Shown one piece after another: positions 18,917 to 26,360 of a stretch of 64,000 bases of DNA (the first letter of the stretch is position 1; every line of letters starts with the position of its first letter). The stretch is from assembly GCF_014649775.1 (NCBI RefSeq), contig NZ_BMTR01000007.1, positions 1-64,000 on the forward strand, in the 5' to 3' direction. The notes under the pieces are model-generated. The model was not told the origin of the DNA. It searched no databases and saw nothing but the letters and a program-made list of their open reading frames with translations. This DNA comes from Streptomyces longisporoflavus. Its GTDB lineage: Bacteria > Actinomycetota > Actinomycetes > Streptomycetales > Streptomycetaceae. A program made the translations under genes and the position numbers.

Positions 18917-21199
18917 ATGCGGGGGCGCTTGCTGAACGACCGGTACGAGCTGACCGAACGGATCGGCGCGGGCGGCATGGGCGAGGTGTGGCGGGCCCGC
19001 GACCGGAGCCTGGGTCGCGAGGTGGCGATCAAGCTCCTCGTACCGTCGGCTGTCGCGGACGATGGCGGTGACGGTGGCGGTGGCGAGAGCGAGCAGGAGC
19101 AACTCCTGGCCCGGTTCCGCCTCGAAGCCCTCGCGGCGGCCTCGCTGGACAGCCCGTACATCGTCGCCGTCCACGATCACGGCACCGACGACGGCACCCC
19201 GTACCTGGTGATGGCCCTCGTGCAGGGCCGCTCGCTCGACCAGGTGCTGCGCGAGAATGTCCGGGTGCCGGTGGCGGACGCCCTGCGCTGGGCGGCGGAC
19301 GTCTGCCGCGCCCTGGATGCCGCGCACTCGGCGGGTGTCGTGCACCGCGACATCAAGCCGGGCAACGTGATGATCGCGCAGGACGGCACCGCCAAGGTCG
19401 TCGACTTCGGTATCGCGACGTTCACGGAGCGGGTCGCGGGCGACTCGCGCCTCACGCGGACGGGACAGCTGCCGTTCGGCAGCGTGCCGTATCTGGCGCC
19501 GGAACGATTCCGGCAGGAGCCGGGCGACGGACGCACCGACCTCTACGCGCTCGGCTGCGTCCTCTACGAACTCCTCGTCGGGCACCCGCCGTTCACCGGC
19601 TCGGCGGCCGGCGTCATGTACAACCACGTCAACGACGCACCGCTGCCGCCGTCGCGAGCACGGGCCGAGGTGACGGCGCCGGTGGAGCGCATCGTCCTCG
19701 ATCTCCTGGCGAAGGACCCCGCCGACCGACCTGCGGACGCGGGGCTAGCGCTTGAGCGGATTGTGGCGGCGGGGCGGGGGCTTTCGCTGCCGCGGGGGCC
19801 GCAGGAGCCGGGCCCTTCCCCGGAGCCGCGGGACCGGCTCCCGGACAGCGGAGCCACGGCGACCGAGACGGGCCCGGCGGACCACCCGCCGACCGTCCGC
19901 GTGGGGGACGCGCACGATCGGCGCCCGATGGCACAGATCGCGAACGCCCGCACCCAACCGGCCGCAACCAGCTCCGTAAGCAAGCACGCACCCCCGTCCC
20001 CCGCCCCCCGGCACCGCTCACCCAAGCGCGTACTGATCACCACAGCACTCGTACTGGCCGTCAGCGTCCCGACGGGCCTCGGCATACGCTCCCTCGCCGC
20101 ACCGGACACCGAGACCACATCCGGCGGCAAGAACACCACCCCGACCGTCTACGAGATCGGCGTCGCCCACAGCTACGAGCACGTCGGCGCGAGGAACGCC
20201 GCCGACGAGTACGAGGAAGGGGAGTTCAAGCAGTTCACGACGCAGCAGCGGCGCACCGTCGAGTCCGCCTTCGCCGAGACGCTCGGCGCCAAGAGCGGCG
20301 ACCGCTTCCGACTCGTACCGCTGGCCGCCGACCCGGACATGCCGACGCGCAAGCTGCTCGCCAAGCACCCGGACATGCTCGCCGTCATCGGTGACACCAC
20401 CGACTTCGCCTGGGTGCACGACACGGACGAGGCGTTCCTGCCCGAGATCGCCACCTGCTCCGAAGTCGCCTTCGCCGGTGCGCAGTTCGCGATACCCCCG
20501 GACGAGGAGCGGCAGGGCGAGGCGATGGCGCAGTACCTCCTCACGCAGACGAAGGCACGCCGGGTGCTGGTGGCCGAGGACACCGTCTGGGCGGACCGTT
20601 CGGACGGCATGGGTACCGCTTTGCGCGAGACGGGCATGACCGTCAAGACGCTGAAGACGAGCCTTTCCGACGTGAAGCCGTCGCAGATCCCGGGTCTTGT
20701 CGACAAGGCACGGGCTGAAGCGGTCGTACTGCCCACAGCGGCGGGTGTGACCACGTGGGCCGGGAAGCTCAGGGCGGACGGTTTCTCGGGGCCCGTCATC
20801 TCGGAGGGCGACTCGGCCGGCATCTGCGAGGACTCCGAGGAGCGGGCCACGGCCGAGGCACAGGACAAGACCACCCCCGACGGCGTCCTGCGCACCCGCA
20901 ACTACACCGGTGAACCCGGCGACAACCTCCCCGCGCGCGGAAACGACGAGCTGTACGACGGAGCCCTGGCCCTGGGCGCCGCGCTGAAGAAACTTCCCGC
21001 CGATGCCTCGGCGTCCTCGCTCCGGCACACCCTGGACCGCGAGATCCAGAACGTCTCCGTCAACGGCGTCATCGACGAGGTCTCCTTCGAGAGGGGCCGC
21101 TCCGCGAGGGAACGTCCGGTGTGGATCGACAGCCGGGGCGAGGAAGGGTGGACCGAGATCGGCAAGGTGGACAAGAAGTACGAGCCCACGAAGCAGTGA
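18917..21199 (+). CDS. Receptor-type Ser/Thr protein kinase with extracellular solute-binding-like domain
   Basis: 760 aa. Kinase domain 9-285: Lys39 in VAIKLL, catalytic loop HRDIKPGN (143-150), DFG (163-165), activation-loop threonines and APE near 194-196. A Pro-rich linker (290-368) and one membrane segment (about 371-390) follow. The outer domain of about 350 residues (IGVAHSYEHVG..., VIGDTTDFAW, RRVLVAEDTVWAD, VVLPTAAGVTTWAGKLRADGF, NDELYDGALALGAALKKL) has the layout of type 1 periplasmic binding proteins of the LivJ kind. It would transmit ligand binding outside to phosphorylation inside. It lies 108 bases behind the sugar importer on the same strand. ATG start with GAGGGAG upstream. 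Confidence 0.88.
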   Translation: MRGRLLNDRYELTERIGAGGMGEVWRARDRSLGREVAIKLLVPSAVADDGGDGGGGESEQEQLLARFRLEALAAASLDSPYIVAVHDHGTDDGTPYLVMALVQGRSLDQVLRENVRVPVADALRWAADVCRALDAAHSAGVVHRDIKPGNVMIAQDGTAKVVDFGIATFTERVAGDSRLTRTGQLPFGSVPYLAPERFRQEPGDGRTDLYALGCVLYELLVGHPPFTGSAAGVMYNHVNDAPLPPSRARAEVTAPVERIVLDLLAKDPADRPADAGLALERIVAAGRGLSLPRGPQEPGPSPEPRDRLPDSGATATETGPADHPPTVRVGDAHDRRPMAQIANARTQPAATSSVSKHAPPSPAPRHRSPKRVLITTALVLAVSVPTGLGIRSLAAPDTETTSGGKNTTPTVYEIGVAHSYEHVGARNAADEYEEGEFKQFTTQQRRTVESAFAETLGAKSGDRFRLVPLAADPDMPTRKLLAKHPDMLAVIGDTTDFAWVHDTDEAFLPEIATCSEVAFAGAQFAIPPDEERQGEAMAQYLLTQTKARRVLVAEDTVWADRSDGMGTALRETGMTVKTLKTSLSDVKPSQIPGLVDKARAEAVVLPTAAGVTTWAGKLRADGFSGPVISEGDSAGICEDSEERATAEAQDKTTPDGVLRTRNYTGEPGDNLPARGNDELYDGALALGAALKKLPADASASSLRHTLDREIQNVSVNGVIDEVSFERGRSARERPVWIDSRGEEGWTEIGKVDKKYEPTKQ

Positions 21200-21211
21200 C
21201 GCGGTGCGATC

Positions 21212-21688
21212 CTAGGGCCGGACGGCGTCCCGAAGCCGGGCCGCGAGCTCGGCCATCTCATCCGGCGGCACGTCCAGAACGCCGGCAGTCTCGGTCATCA
21301 GGACGTGGAACTGCTGCTCGGCGTAAGGCACTCCGGGCGGCAGGGCGGCGATGTGCCAGTGGAGGTGGCTGTTGCCTTCCTGGCTGCCGAGGGAGTACAG
21401 GTAAGTCCGCTCGGAGTCGAAGACGTACTCGACGGCGAGGGCGACCTTACGCACGACGCGCATGAGCCGGGTGTAGGCCGCTTCATCCAACTCCCGGACG
21501 ACGTGCTCGACATGGTCCTTGGGCGCGACGAGGACTTTTCCGGGGAGGGTGGGCCACCGGTCGAGGAACGCGATGTGGTCGTCGTCCTCATAGACGGTGT
21601 GATGGGCGTAGCCGGGGTCCCCGGCAAGAAAGGCACAGACAAAACAGGGCCCGACGCGAGCGCGCTCCATATAGGCCTCAAGATCCAT
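21212..21688 (-). CDS. HIT-family hydrolase (canonical triad)
   Basis: 158 aa. Zinc-type CFVC at 15-18 and a full histidine triad in SHLHWHIAALPPG, with the family segment WPTLPGKVLVAPKDHVEHV. Likely hydrolyses adenylylated or other nucleotidylated small molecules. I chose the ATG at 21688 (GGAG about ten bases upstream); a longer frame to 21907 adds residues without family character. Convergent with the kinase gene, 12 bases apart. Confidence 0.85.
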   Translation of the reverse strand: MDLEAYMERARVGPCFVCAFLAGDPGYAHHTVYEDDDHIAFLDRWPTLPGKVLVAPKDHVEHVVRELDEAAYTRLMRVVRKVALAVEYVFDSERTYLYSLGSQEGNSHLHWHIAALPPGVPYAEQQFHVLMTETAGVLDVPPDEMAELAARLRDAVRP

Positions 21689-21725
21689 GACTACCCGCTC
21701 CGTCTCCCGCATCGAGGGTTGAAGC

Positions 21726-22020
21726 TTGCATTTCCATTCACCGCGCACGTTCCGAATGTGGCGCTGCGGAGTGGGCCACTCCCAACTCCTGTTCCGTTCG
21801 GCTCCAGAGAACACCGAAAGCACGTGCCTGGACCTGCGTTTCGAGGGAGTGGTCGCGGTACAGCTCGGAACCCGATACGTGGCCCCGTGGCTGCGTCCGG
21901 CCAACAACTAGGAGCAAGCCACCCTGGAGACGCTCGCGCACGACTCGACGGGGGCGGGGCGCGCCTTCGTGGCCATCGCAATCGAGTCCGACTCGGGCGC
22001 GGGAACGGTTGATCCACCGC
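21726..22020 (+). pseudogene. Degraded reading frame, probable gene remnant
   Basis: A frame from ATG 21726 codes 61 residues ending VVAVQLGTRYVAPWLRP and stops at TAG 21909-21911. The same frame continues open with protein-like composition (EQATLETLAHDSTGAGRAFV) to about 22020. Codon use is less GC3-biased than the neighbours. I take it as the decayed C-terminal part of a hypothetical gene. The rest of 21689-22273 shows no convincing gene on either strand. Confidence 0.4.
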
Positions 22021-22273
22021 CTGGAACGCCCTCGGGATGCAACCAACAACCCCTGTCCCGTCGTCGCGTATGGCAATGACCCAAGACCGAACTCGCCCCA
22101 CTGTGGGCCCGCAAACCACTGCACGAGCCGTGGACCGACTTACGGACCGCCCGTATTCACCGGGATAGGCACCTCACGCCCCATTCATCGTCAGATACCT
22201 CTCTGGTGCCGCCGATCAGCTCGCACTACCGTACTTAGCTCGCGCTAACTCCCACCCTCACCAGGAGCCGAAA

Positions 22274-22930
22274 GTGAACCGCCCTCTCCGTCTCGCGACG
22301 CCGGCGCTCGCAATGTCTGCGGCTCTGCTGCTCGCTTCCTGCGGCAGCAGTGACGACGAGTCCAAGGACAGCGACAAGATCGCTGGAGCCGGGCAGGAGG
22401 CGAAGAAGACGCCCTCGCCGAGCGCTTCGAAGGCGACGGACGCCGAACGCCCAGAAATCAAGCTGCCATCGGATCTCCACTACAAGTTCGAATGGTCCAA
22501 GACCGGTGACGAGAGCAAGGATGCTGTCCTCTCCGACACCGAGCAGTACGTCAAGGCCGTCGACATGGCCATCGCCGAACAGGACGCGCTCCACAAGTCC
22601 TACCGCTACTACTCCGAGGGCGAGGCGGCCGCCGGGAGCCAGAAGTTCATCAAGGAATTCATCGACTTCAAGAACCGGATCACCGGTACGAAGCGCTTCT
22701 ATAACGCCAGGGTAGACGTCACAGGCGGCAATAAGGCAGCCCTCGTCTACTGCGAGGACCAGGGCAAGGCGTTCAACAAGAGCCTCAAGACGGGGAAGAC
22801 AGATGTGACATCCCCGTCGAAGGACGACCTGGTCGTCTACAGCAGCCGCCTGCACCTCAACAAGCAAGGCGTCTGGATCACCGAGCAGACAACATCTGAG
22901 CGCGGGAGTGCCGCATGCCAGTCGTCGTGA
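22274..22930 (+). CDS. Putative lipoprotein, unknown function
   Basis: 218 aa. Signal peptide with lipobox LLASC (Cys at residue 23), a Ser/Lys/Asp-rich linker to about 55, then a compact domain with KFEWSKTGD, YRYYSEGEAA and VDVTGGNKAALVYCEDQG, resembling small extracytoplasmic binding or shielding domains. GTG start with AGGAG upstream. Overlaps the next gene by 16 bases, so the pair is translated together. Function not recognised. Confidence 0.75.
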   Translation: MNRPLRLATPALAMSAALLLASCGSSDDESKDSDKIAGAGQEAKKTPSPSASKATDAERPEIKLPSDLHYKFEWSKTGDESKDAVLSDTEQYVKAVDMAIAEQDALHKSYRYYSEGEAAAGSQKFIKEFIDFKNRITGTKRFYNARVDVTGGNKAALVYCEDQGKAFNKSLKTGKTDVTSPSKDDLVVYSSRLHLNKQGVWITEQTTSERGSAACQSS

Positions 22931-23952
22931 GACCGAAGCAGATAGCTGTTGTCATGGCTATAGCCGTGGCCTCGTCCCTGTTCGCCTCGGGGCAGGCATG
23001 GGCGGGCTACGGCAACGGCGGGAGCACCAATGGGGGCGCCGAAGGCCCGACTGAGTCGGGAGGCGACGGAAAGGCCACAGCCACCGCCTCCGGCATCGTC
23101 TACGACCGCTCCAAGAACGGGACAGGTCCCAAGACCGGCGCCGTGACCCCTGCCACGAACTGGGCCCCGCCTCCCTGCTGGTACGCCCCCAAGTACACCC
23201 CCGCCCAGTTCAAGAAGTACGTCGAGCCGATCTGGCAGGCCGAGTCGACCGGCCATGAGTGGGACTTGGAGCAGCGCAAGCGGTACGTGCAGGGTGAGCC
23301 GTACAAGGACTTCAACCTGGACAAGGCAGGGAAGGGCTACTGGTGGACGTCCTTCGCCAACGACAGCTACCCGCCCGGCTGGGACTCCTGTGACAAACCC
23401 ACCTTCTGGGTCGACAACGGCGACCCGCCCCCGGCGGACACCCCCGAAGCCATCACTCCCGAGATCCTCGCGCAGCTCGCGTACGCCGAAGTCCGCGTAC
23501 CCGGCACCGAGGTGACCCTCGCTCCGGAGGGGGAGACGAAGGTCAACCTGCCGACCTGGGCCTGGTTGGACGACAAGGAGTTCAAGCCGGTGTCGGTGAC
23601 GGCCAGGGTCCCCGTGCTCGACATCGAGGCGACGACCACCGCCGAACCGATCTCCCTCAAGATCGACCCCGGCACCAAGGACGCCGAAACCTACCCCTCC
23701 TCCGGTGCCTGCCCCATCAAGGACGGCAAAATCGGCGAACCGTACGCCAAGGGCAAGTCCGATGAGGACCCGCCCTGCGGCGTGAGGTACCTCCGCTCGT
23801 CCGGCGACGGCTCGTACCCGCTCAAGGCAACGGTCACCTGGAAGATCAGCTGGACCGGCACCGGCGTGAACGAACCGCAAGAACTCCCTGACGGAGAGTT
23901 CGGCGCGGACCAAGAGGTCGTGGTCGAGGAAGTCCAGTCCATCAACCGATAG
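22915..23952 (+). CDS. Secreted protein, unknown function
   Basis: 345 aa. Cleavable signal peptide (AVASSLFASGQAWA, cut near residue 31) and no further membrane segment. Cysteines at PPPCWYAP, WDSCDKP, SGACPIKD and PPCGVRY suggest disulfides. The C-terminal half looks like two beta-sandwich modules, including VTLAPEGETKVNLPTWAWL. It follows the lipoprotein with a 16-base overlap and precedes a stub of a type VII-secreted protein, so the pair may belong to a former toxin or surface locus. Confidence 0.72.
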   Translation: MPVVVRPKQIAVVMAIAVASSLFASGQAWAGYGNGGSTNGGAEGPTESGGDGKATATASGIVYDRSKNGTGPKTGAVTPATNWAPPPCWYAPKYTPAQFKKYVEPIWQAESTGHEWDLEQRKRYVQGEPYKDFNLDKAGKGYWWTSFANDSYPPGWDSCDKPTFWVDNGDPPPADTPEAITPEILAQLAYAEVRVPGTEVTLAPEGETKVNLPTWAWLDDKEFKPVSVTARVPVLDIEATTTAEPISLKIDPGTKDAETYPSSGACPIKDGKIGEPYAKGKSDEDPPCGVRYLRSSGDGSYPLKATVTWKISWTGTGVNEPQELPDGEFGADQEVVVEEVQSINR

Positions 23953-23982
23953 ACGACGGCACAACAAGTCGGGGGTTGCGGT

Positions 23983-24126
23983 ATGGCGGGGGATCGTCCG
24001 GCGGATTGGCATGTCCTTGACTTGGACAAGGACCCGACGCCGGGCGATCCGGATGAGCAGGCCGTTTTCGCTTCCAGCTCCGGGGTGCGGATCTCCGTCG
24101 ACGTGAACCGTCCGCAGAGCGGCTGA
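23983..24126 (+). pseudogene. Truncated N-terminus of a type VII-secreted polymorphic toxin
   Basis: 47 codons from ATG 23983. RPADWHVLDLDKDPTPGDPD is, from memory, the conserved opening of Streptomyces T7SS-secreted toxin proteins that normally continue for hundreds of residues. Here the similarity breaks after DPDE and the frame ends 22 codons later. Best read as a deletion remnant. No toxin domain remains. Confidence 0.5.
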
Positions 24127-24214
24127 CACGTGGGAACCACCACCCGTAGCATCACACCAATCCGCAACCTCGTATGAACGCACCGTAGTCGCCGGCCCCC
24201 CGCGCCCATACGGT

Positions 24215-24946
24215 GTGCCCGTGCAACCCAGCCAGCCGTCACCGCACCAGCCCACTCCCCCGTTCGACTTCCCCGCCGCCCGGCGTCTTCGTGAAGCCCT
24301 CGGGATGGCTCATGGGCATGTCGCCTACGGGATGCGGGCCAGTTATGGGCTCACCTACATCACCCCCGAAACCATCGCCGCCTGGGAGCGCGGGCTCGCC
24401 TCGCCCACCTCCGCCGAGCTCACCGCCCTGGCGGGGACCCTGTGGTGCTCTCCGGGGGAGCTCATGGGCGCCGCGACCACCCTGCGCGAGCACCGGCTCG
24501 CGCGTGGGCTCGCGCCCGAGGACGTGGCCCGGGGATGCGGGGTGGAGATCCAGGCCTATCTGCGGATGGAGGAGACCGACACCTGGCGCGGCAACGAGCG
24601 GCAGTCCGCCGCCCTCGCCGAGGTGCTGCAGCTCCCGCTGCCCGACTTCATCACCGTCATCGGACGCGCCGACGACCTCGCCGAACTGCTGCGCAGCGCC
24701 GTGACCAGCCGCTGGCAGGGGTACGTCCGGCCCGTCAGCAAGTTGCTGCCCGTGCCCAAGCGGCACATCGAAGACGTGCTCCAGCAGTTGCACGCCGACT
24801 ACCAGTCACGCATGGTGCGGACGCTCAGCTGGGGCGGCGGCGCCGGGGCGGATGCCTCGGGGAGCGCGGGCAAGGACTACTTGGACAAGATCCTGGAGCA
24901 CTTCTGGACTCAGGTGCGGGGTACGGGCAGCGGCGGCACGGGGTGA
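24215..24946 (+). CDS. XRE-type helix-turn-helix DNA-binding protein
   Basis: 243 aa. An atypical first HTH (residues 18-75, with TPETIAAWERGLASPTSAELTALAGTL as recognition and following helix) and a second HTH-like repeat (REHRLARGLAPEDVARGCGVEIQAYLRMEE, 87-116). The C-terminal part is helical and Gly-rich at the end. GTG start at 24215, with an alternative GTG at 24221. Probably a regulator; target unknown. Convergent with pfkA, 52 bases apart. Confidence 0.82.
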   Translation: MPVQPSQPSPHQPTPPFDFPAARRLREALGMAHGHVAYGMRASYGLTYITPETIAAWERGLASPTSAELTALAGTLWCSPGELMGAATTLREHRLARGLAPEDVARGCGVEIQAYLRMEETDTWRGNERQSAALAEVLQLPLPDFITVIGRADDLAELLRSAVTSRWQGYVRPVSKLLPVPKRHIEDVLQQLHADYQSRMVRTLSWGGGAGADASGSAGKDYLDKILEHFWTQVRGTGSGGTG

Positions 24947-24998
24947 ACCCCGGCCGCCCGCCCGCCCGGCGAAACCCCCGGAGAAGGCGGCGGACCCC

Positions 24999-26024
24999 CT
25001 AGAAGACCGACTCCGCCTCGTCCATCCGGTCCTTCGGCACCGTCTTCAGCTCCGTGACCGCCTCCGCGAGCGGCACCATCGTGATGTCCGTGCCCCGCAG
25101 CGCCGTCATGCGGCCGAAGTCGCCGCGGTGCACCGCCTCCACCGCGTGCCAGCCGAAGCGGGTGGCGAGTACGCGGTCGTACGCCGTCGGGGTGCCGCCG
25201 CGCTGGACGTGGCCGAGGATGACCGGCTTGGCCTCCTTGCCGAGGCGGGTCTCCAGCTCGAACGCGAGCGCCGTACCGATGCCCTGGAAGCGCTCGTGGC
25301 CGAACTGGTCGATGGCGCCGACGCCGTAATTCATGGTGCCCTCCTGCGGGTGGGCGCCCTCGGCGACGCAGATCACCGCGAACTTCTTGCCGCGCGAGAA
25401 CCGCTCCTCGACCAGTTTGACCAGGTCAGCGGGGTCGAAGGGGCGCTCGGGGAGGCAGATGCCGTGCGCGCCGCCCGCCATGCCCGACTCCAGGGCGATC
25501 CAGCCCGCGTGGCGGCCCATGACCTCGACGACCATCACGCGCTGGTGGGACTCGGCCGTCGTCTTGAGGCGGTCCATGGCCTCCGTGGCCACGCCCACCG
25601 CGGTGTCGAAGCCGAAGGTGCGGTCCGTGGAGGAGATGTCGTTGTCGATCGTCTTCGGGACGCCCACGACCGGCAGGCCCGCGTCCGACAGCATCTTCGC
25701 GGCGGTGAGCGTGCCCTCGCCGCCGATGGGGATCAGGGCGTCGAAGCCGATCTCCTTGGCGAGTGCGGCCGCGTCCTCGCAGGCCGCGCGGAAGCGGTCG
25801 CGCTCCAGGCGGGAGGAGCCGAGAATCGTTCCGCCACGGGCCAGGATGCCGCTGACCTCGTTGAGGCCGAGGGAGCGGTAGCGGCCGTCGAGCAGACCCG
25901 CGTAACCGTCCTCGAAACCGATGACCTCGTCGCCGTAGTGCGTCACGGCTCGGTGCACGACCGACCGGATCACAGCGTTGAGGCCGGGGCAGTCGCCGCC
26001 TGCGGTGAGAATTCCGATGCGCAT
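24999..26024 (-). CDS. pfkA: 6-phosphofructokinase
   Basis: 341 aa. TAGGDCPGLNAVIRS at the N-terminus, PIGGEGTLTAAKML and GVPKTIDNDI. The glycine in GGEGT (E. coli position 104) predicts ATP rather than pyrophosphate as phosphoryl donor, while the lysine in PKTIDND (position 124) is the residue seen in PPi enzymes; the combination is that of actinobacterial ATP-dependent group III PFKs. Start ATG 26024; a longer frame has no family match. Commits fructose-6-phosphate to glycolysis. Divergent from pta-ackA. Confidence 0.95.
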   Translation of the reverse strand: MRIGILTAGGDCPGLNAVIRSVVHRAVTHYGDEVIGFEDGYAGLLDGRYRSLGLNEVSGILARGGTILGSSRLERDRFRAACEDAAALAKEIGFDALIPIGGEGTLTAAKMLSDAGLPVVGVPKTIDNDISSTDRTFGFDTAVGVATEAMDRLKTTAESHQRVMVVEVMGRHAGWIALESGMAGGAHGICLPERPFDPADLVKLVEERFSRGKKFAVICVAEGAHPQEGTMNYGVGAIDQFGHERFQGIGTALAFELETRLGKEAKPVILGHVQRGGTPTAYDRVLATRFGWHAVEAVHRGDFGRMTALRGTDITMVPLAEAVTELKTVPKDRMDEAESVF

Positions 26025-26234
26025 CGTGCTGTGTCTCCTGCTCGCTGTTGATGCGTGTGAGCCGGTCCGATTGTTCCATGGCCGCGAACCAGTCGCCGCG
26101 CACACATCGGGTACCCCGTTTTGCCACAGGGCTCCCCCGTCTCACGGCTGCTCCGCCCAATCCTGGGGAGAAGGGCTTGAGGCCCGCTGAACCGGGCCCT
26201 TGTCCGGCGGGCGACCTAGCCAGCCGCAGAGGTA

Positions 26235-26263
26235 TTGTCAAGAGGGCACGGCAACCATATCGG
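26235..26263 (+). promoter_or_regulatory. Candidate pta promoter
   Basis: TTGTCA, 17 bases, TATCGG, about 100 bases before the pta start. The -10 is a weak match. The 336-base pfkA-pta intergenic region holds this, a 50-bp tandem repeat (26296-26345) and nothing gene-like. Confidence 0.3.
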
Positions 26264-26295
26264 GTCATTTGTCCAGGCTTGAGGCCCTCAGCCCC

Positions 26296-26345
26296 GAGCC
26301 GGTCGGAAGAGCCGGTTCAGAGAGCCGGCCAGAGAGCCAGCGAAG
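26296..26345 (+). repeat. Four tandem 12-13 bp repeats in the pta leader
   Basis: Units GAGCCGGTCGGAA, GAGCCGGTTCAGA, GAGCCGGCCAGA and GAGCCAGCGAAG at 26296, 26309, 26322 and 26334, just upstream of the pta ribosome-binding region (GAAGGGGAG). Confidence 0.8.
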
Positions 26346-26360
26346 AAGGGGAGAGCACGC

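Noticed and set aside
21691..22119. 142-codon minus-strand ORF in the gene-poor patch
   Set aside because: Arg/Pro/Gly-rich shadow composition and no start signal; the plus-strand remnant is the better reading.
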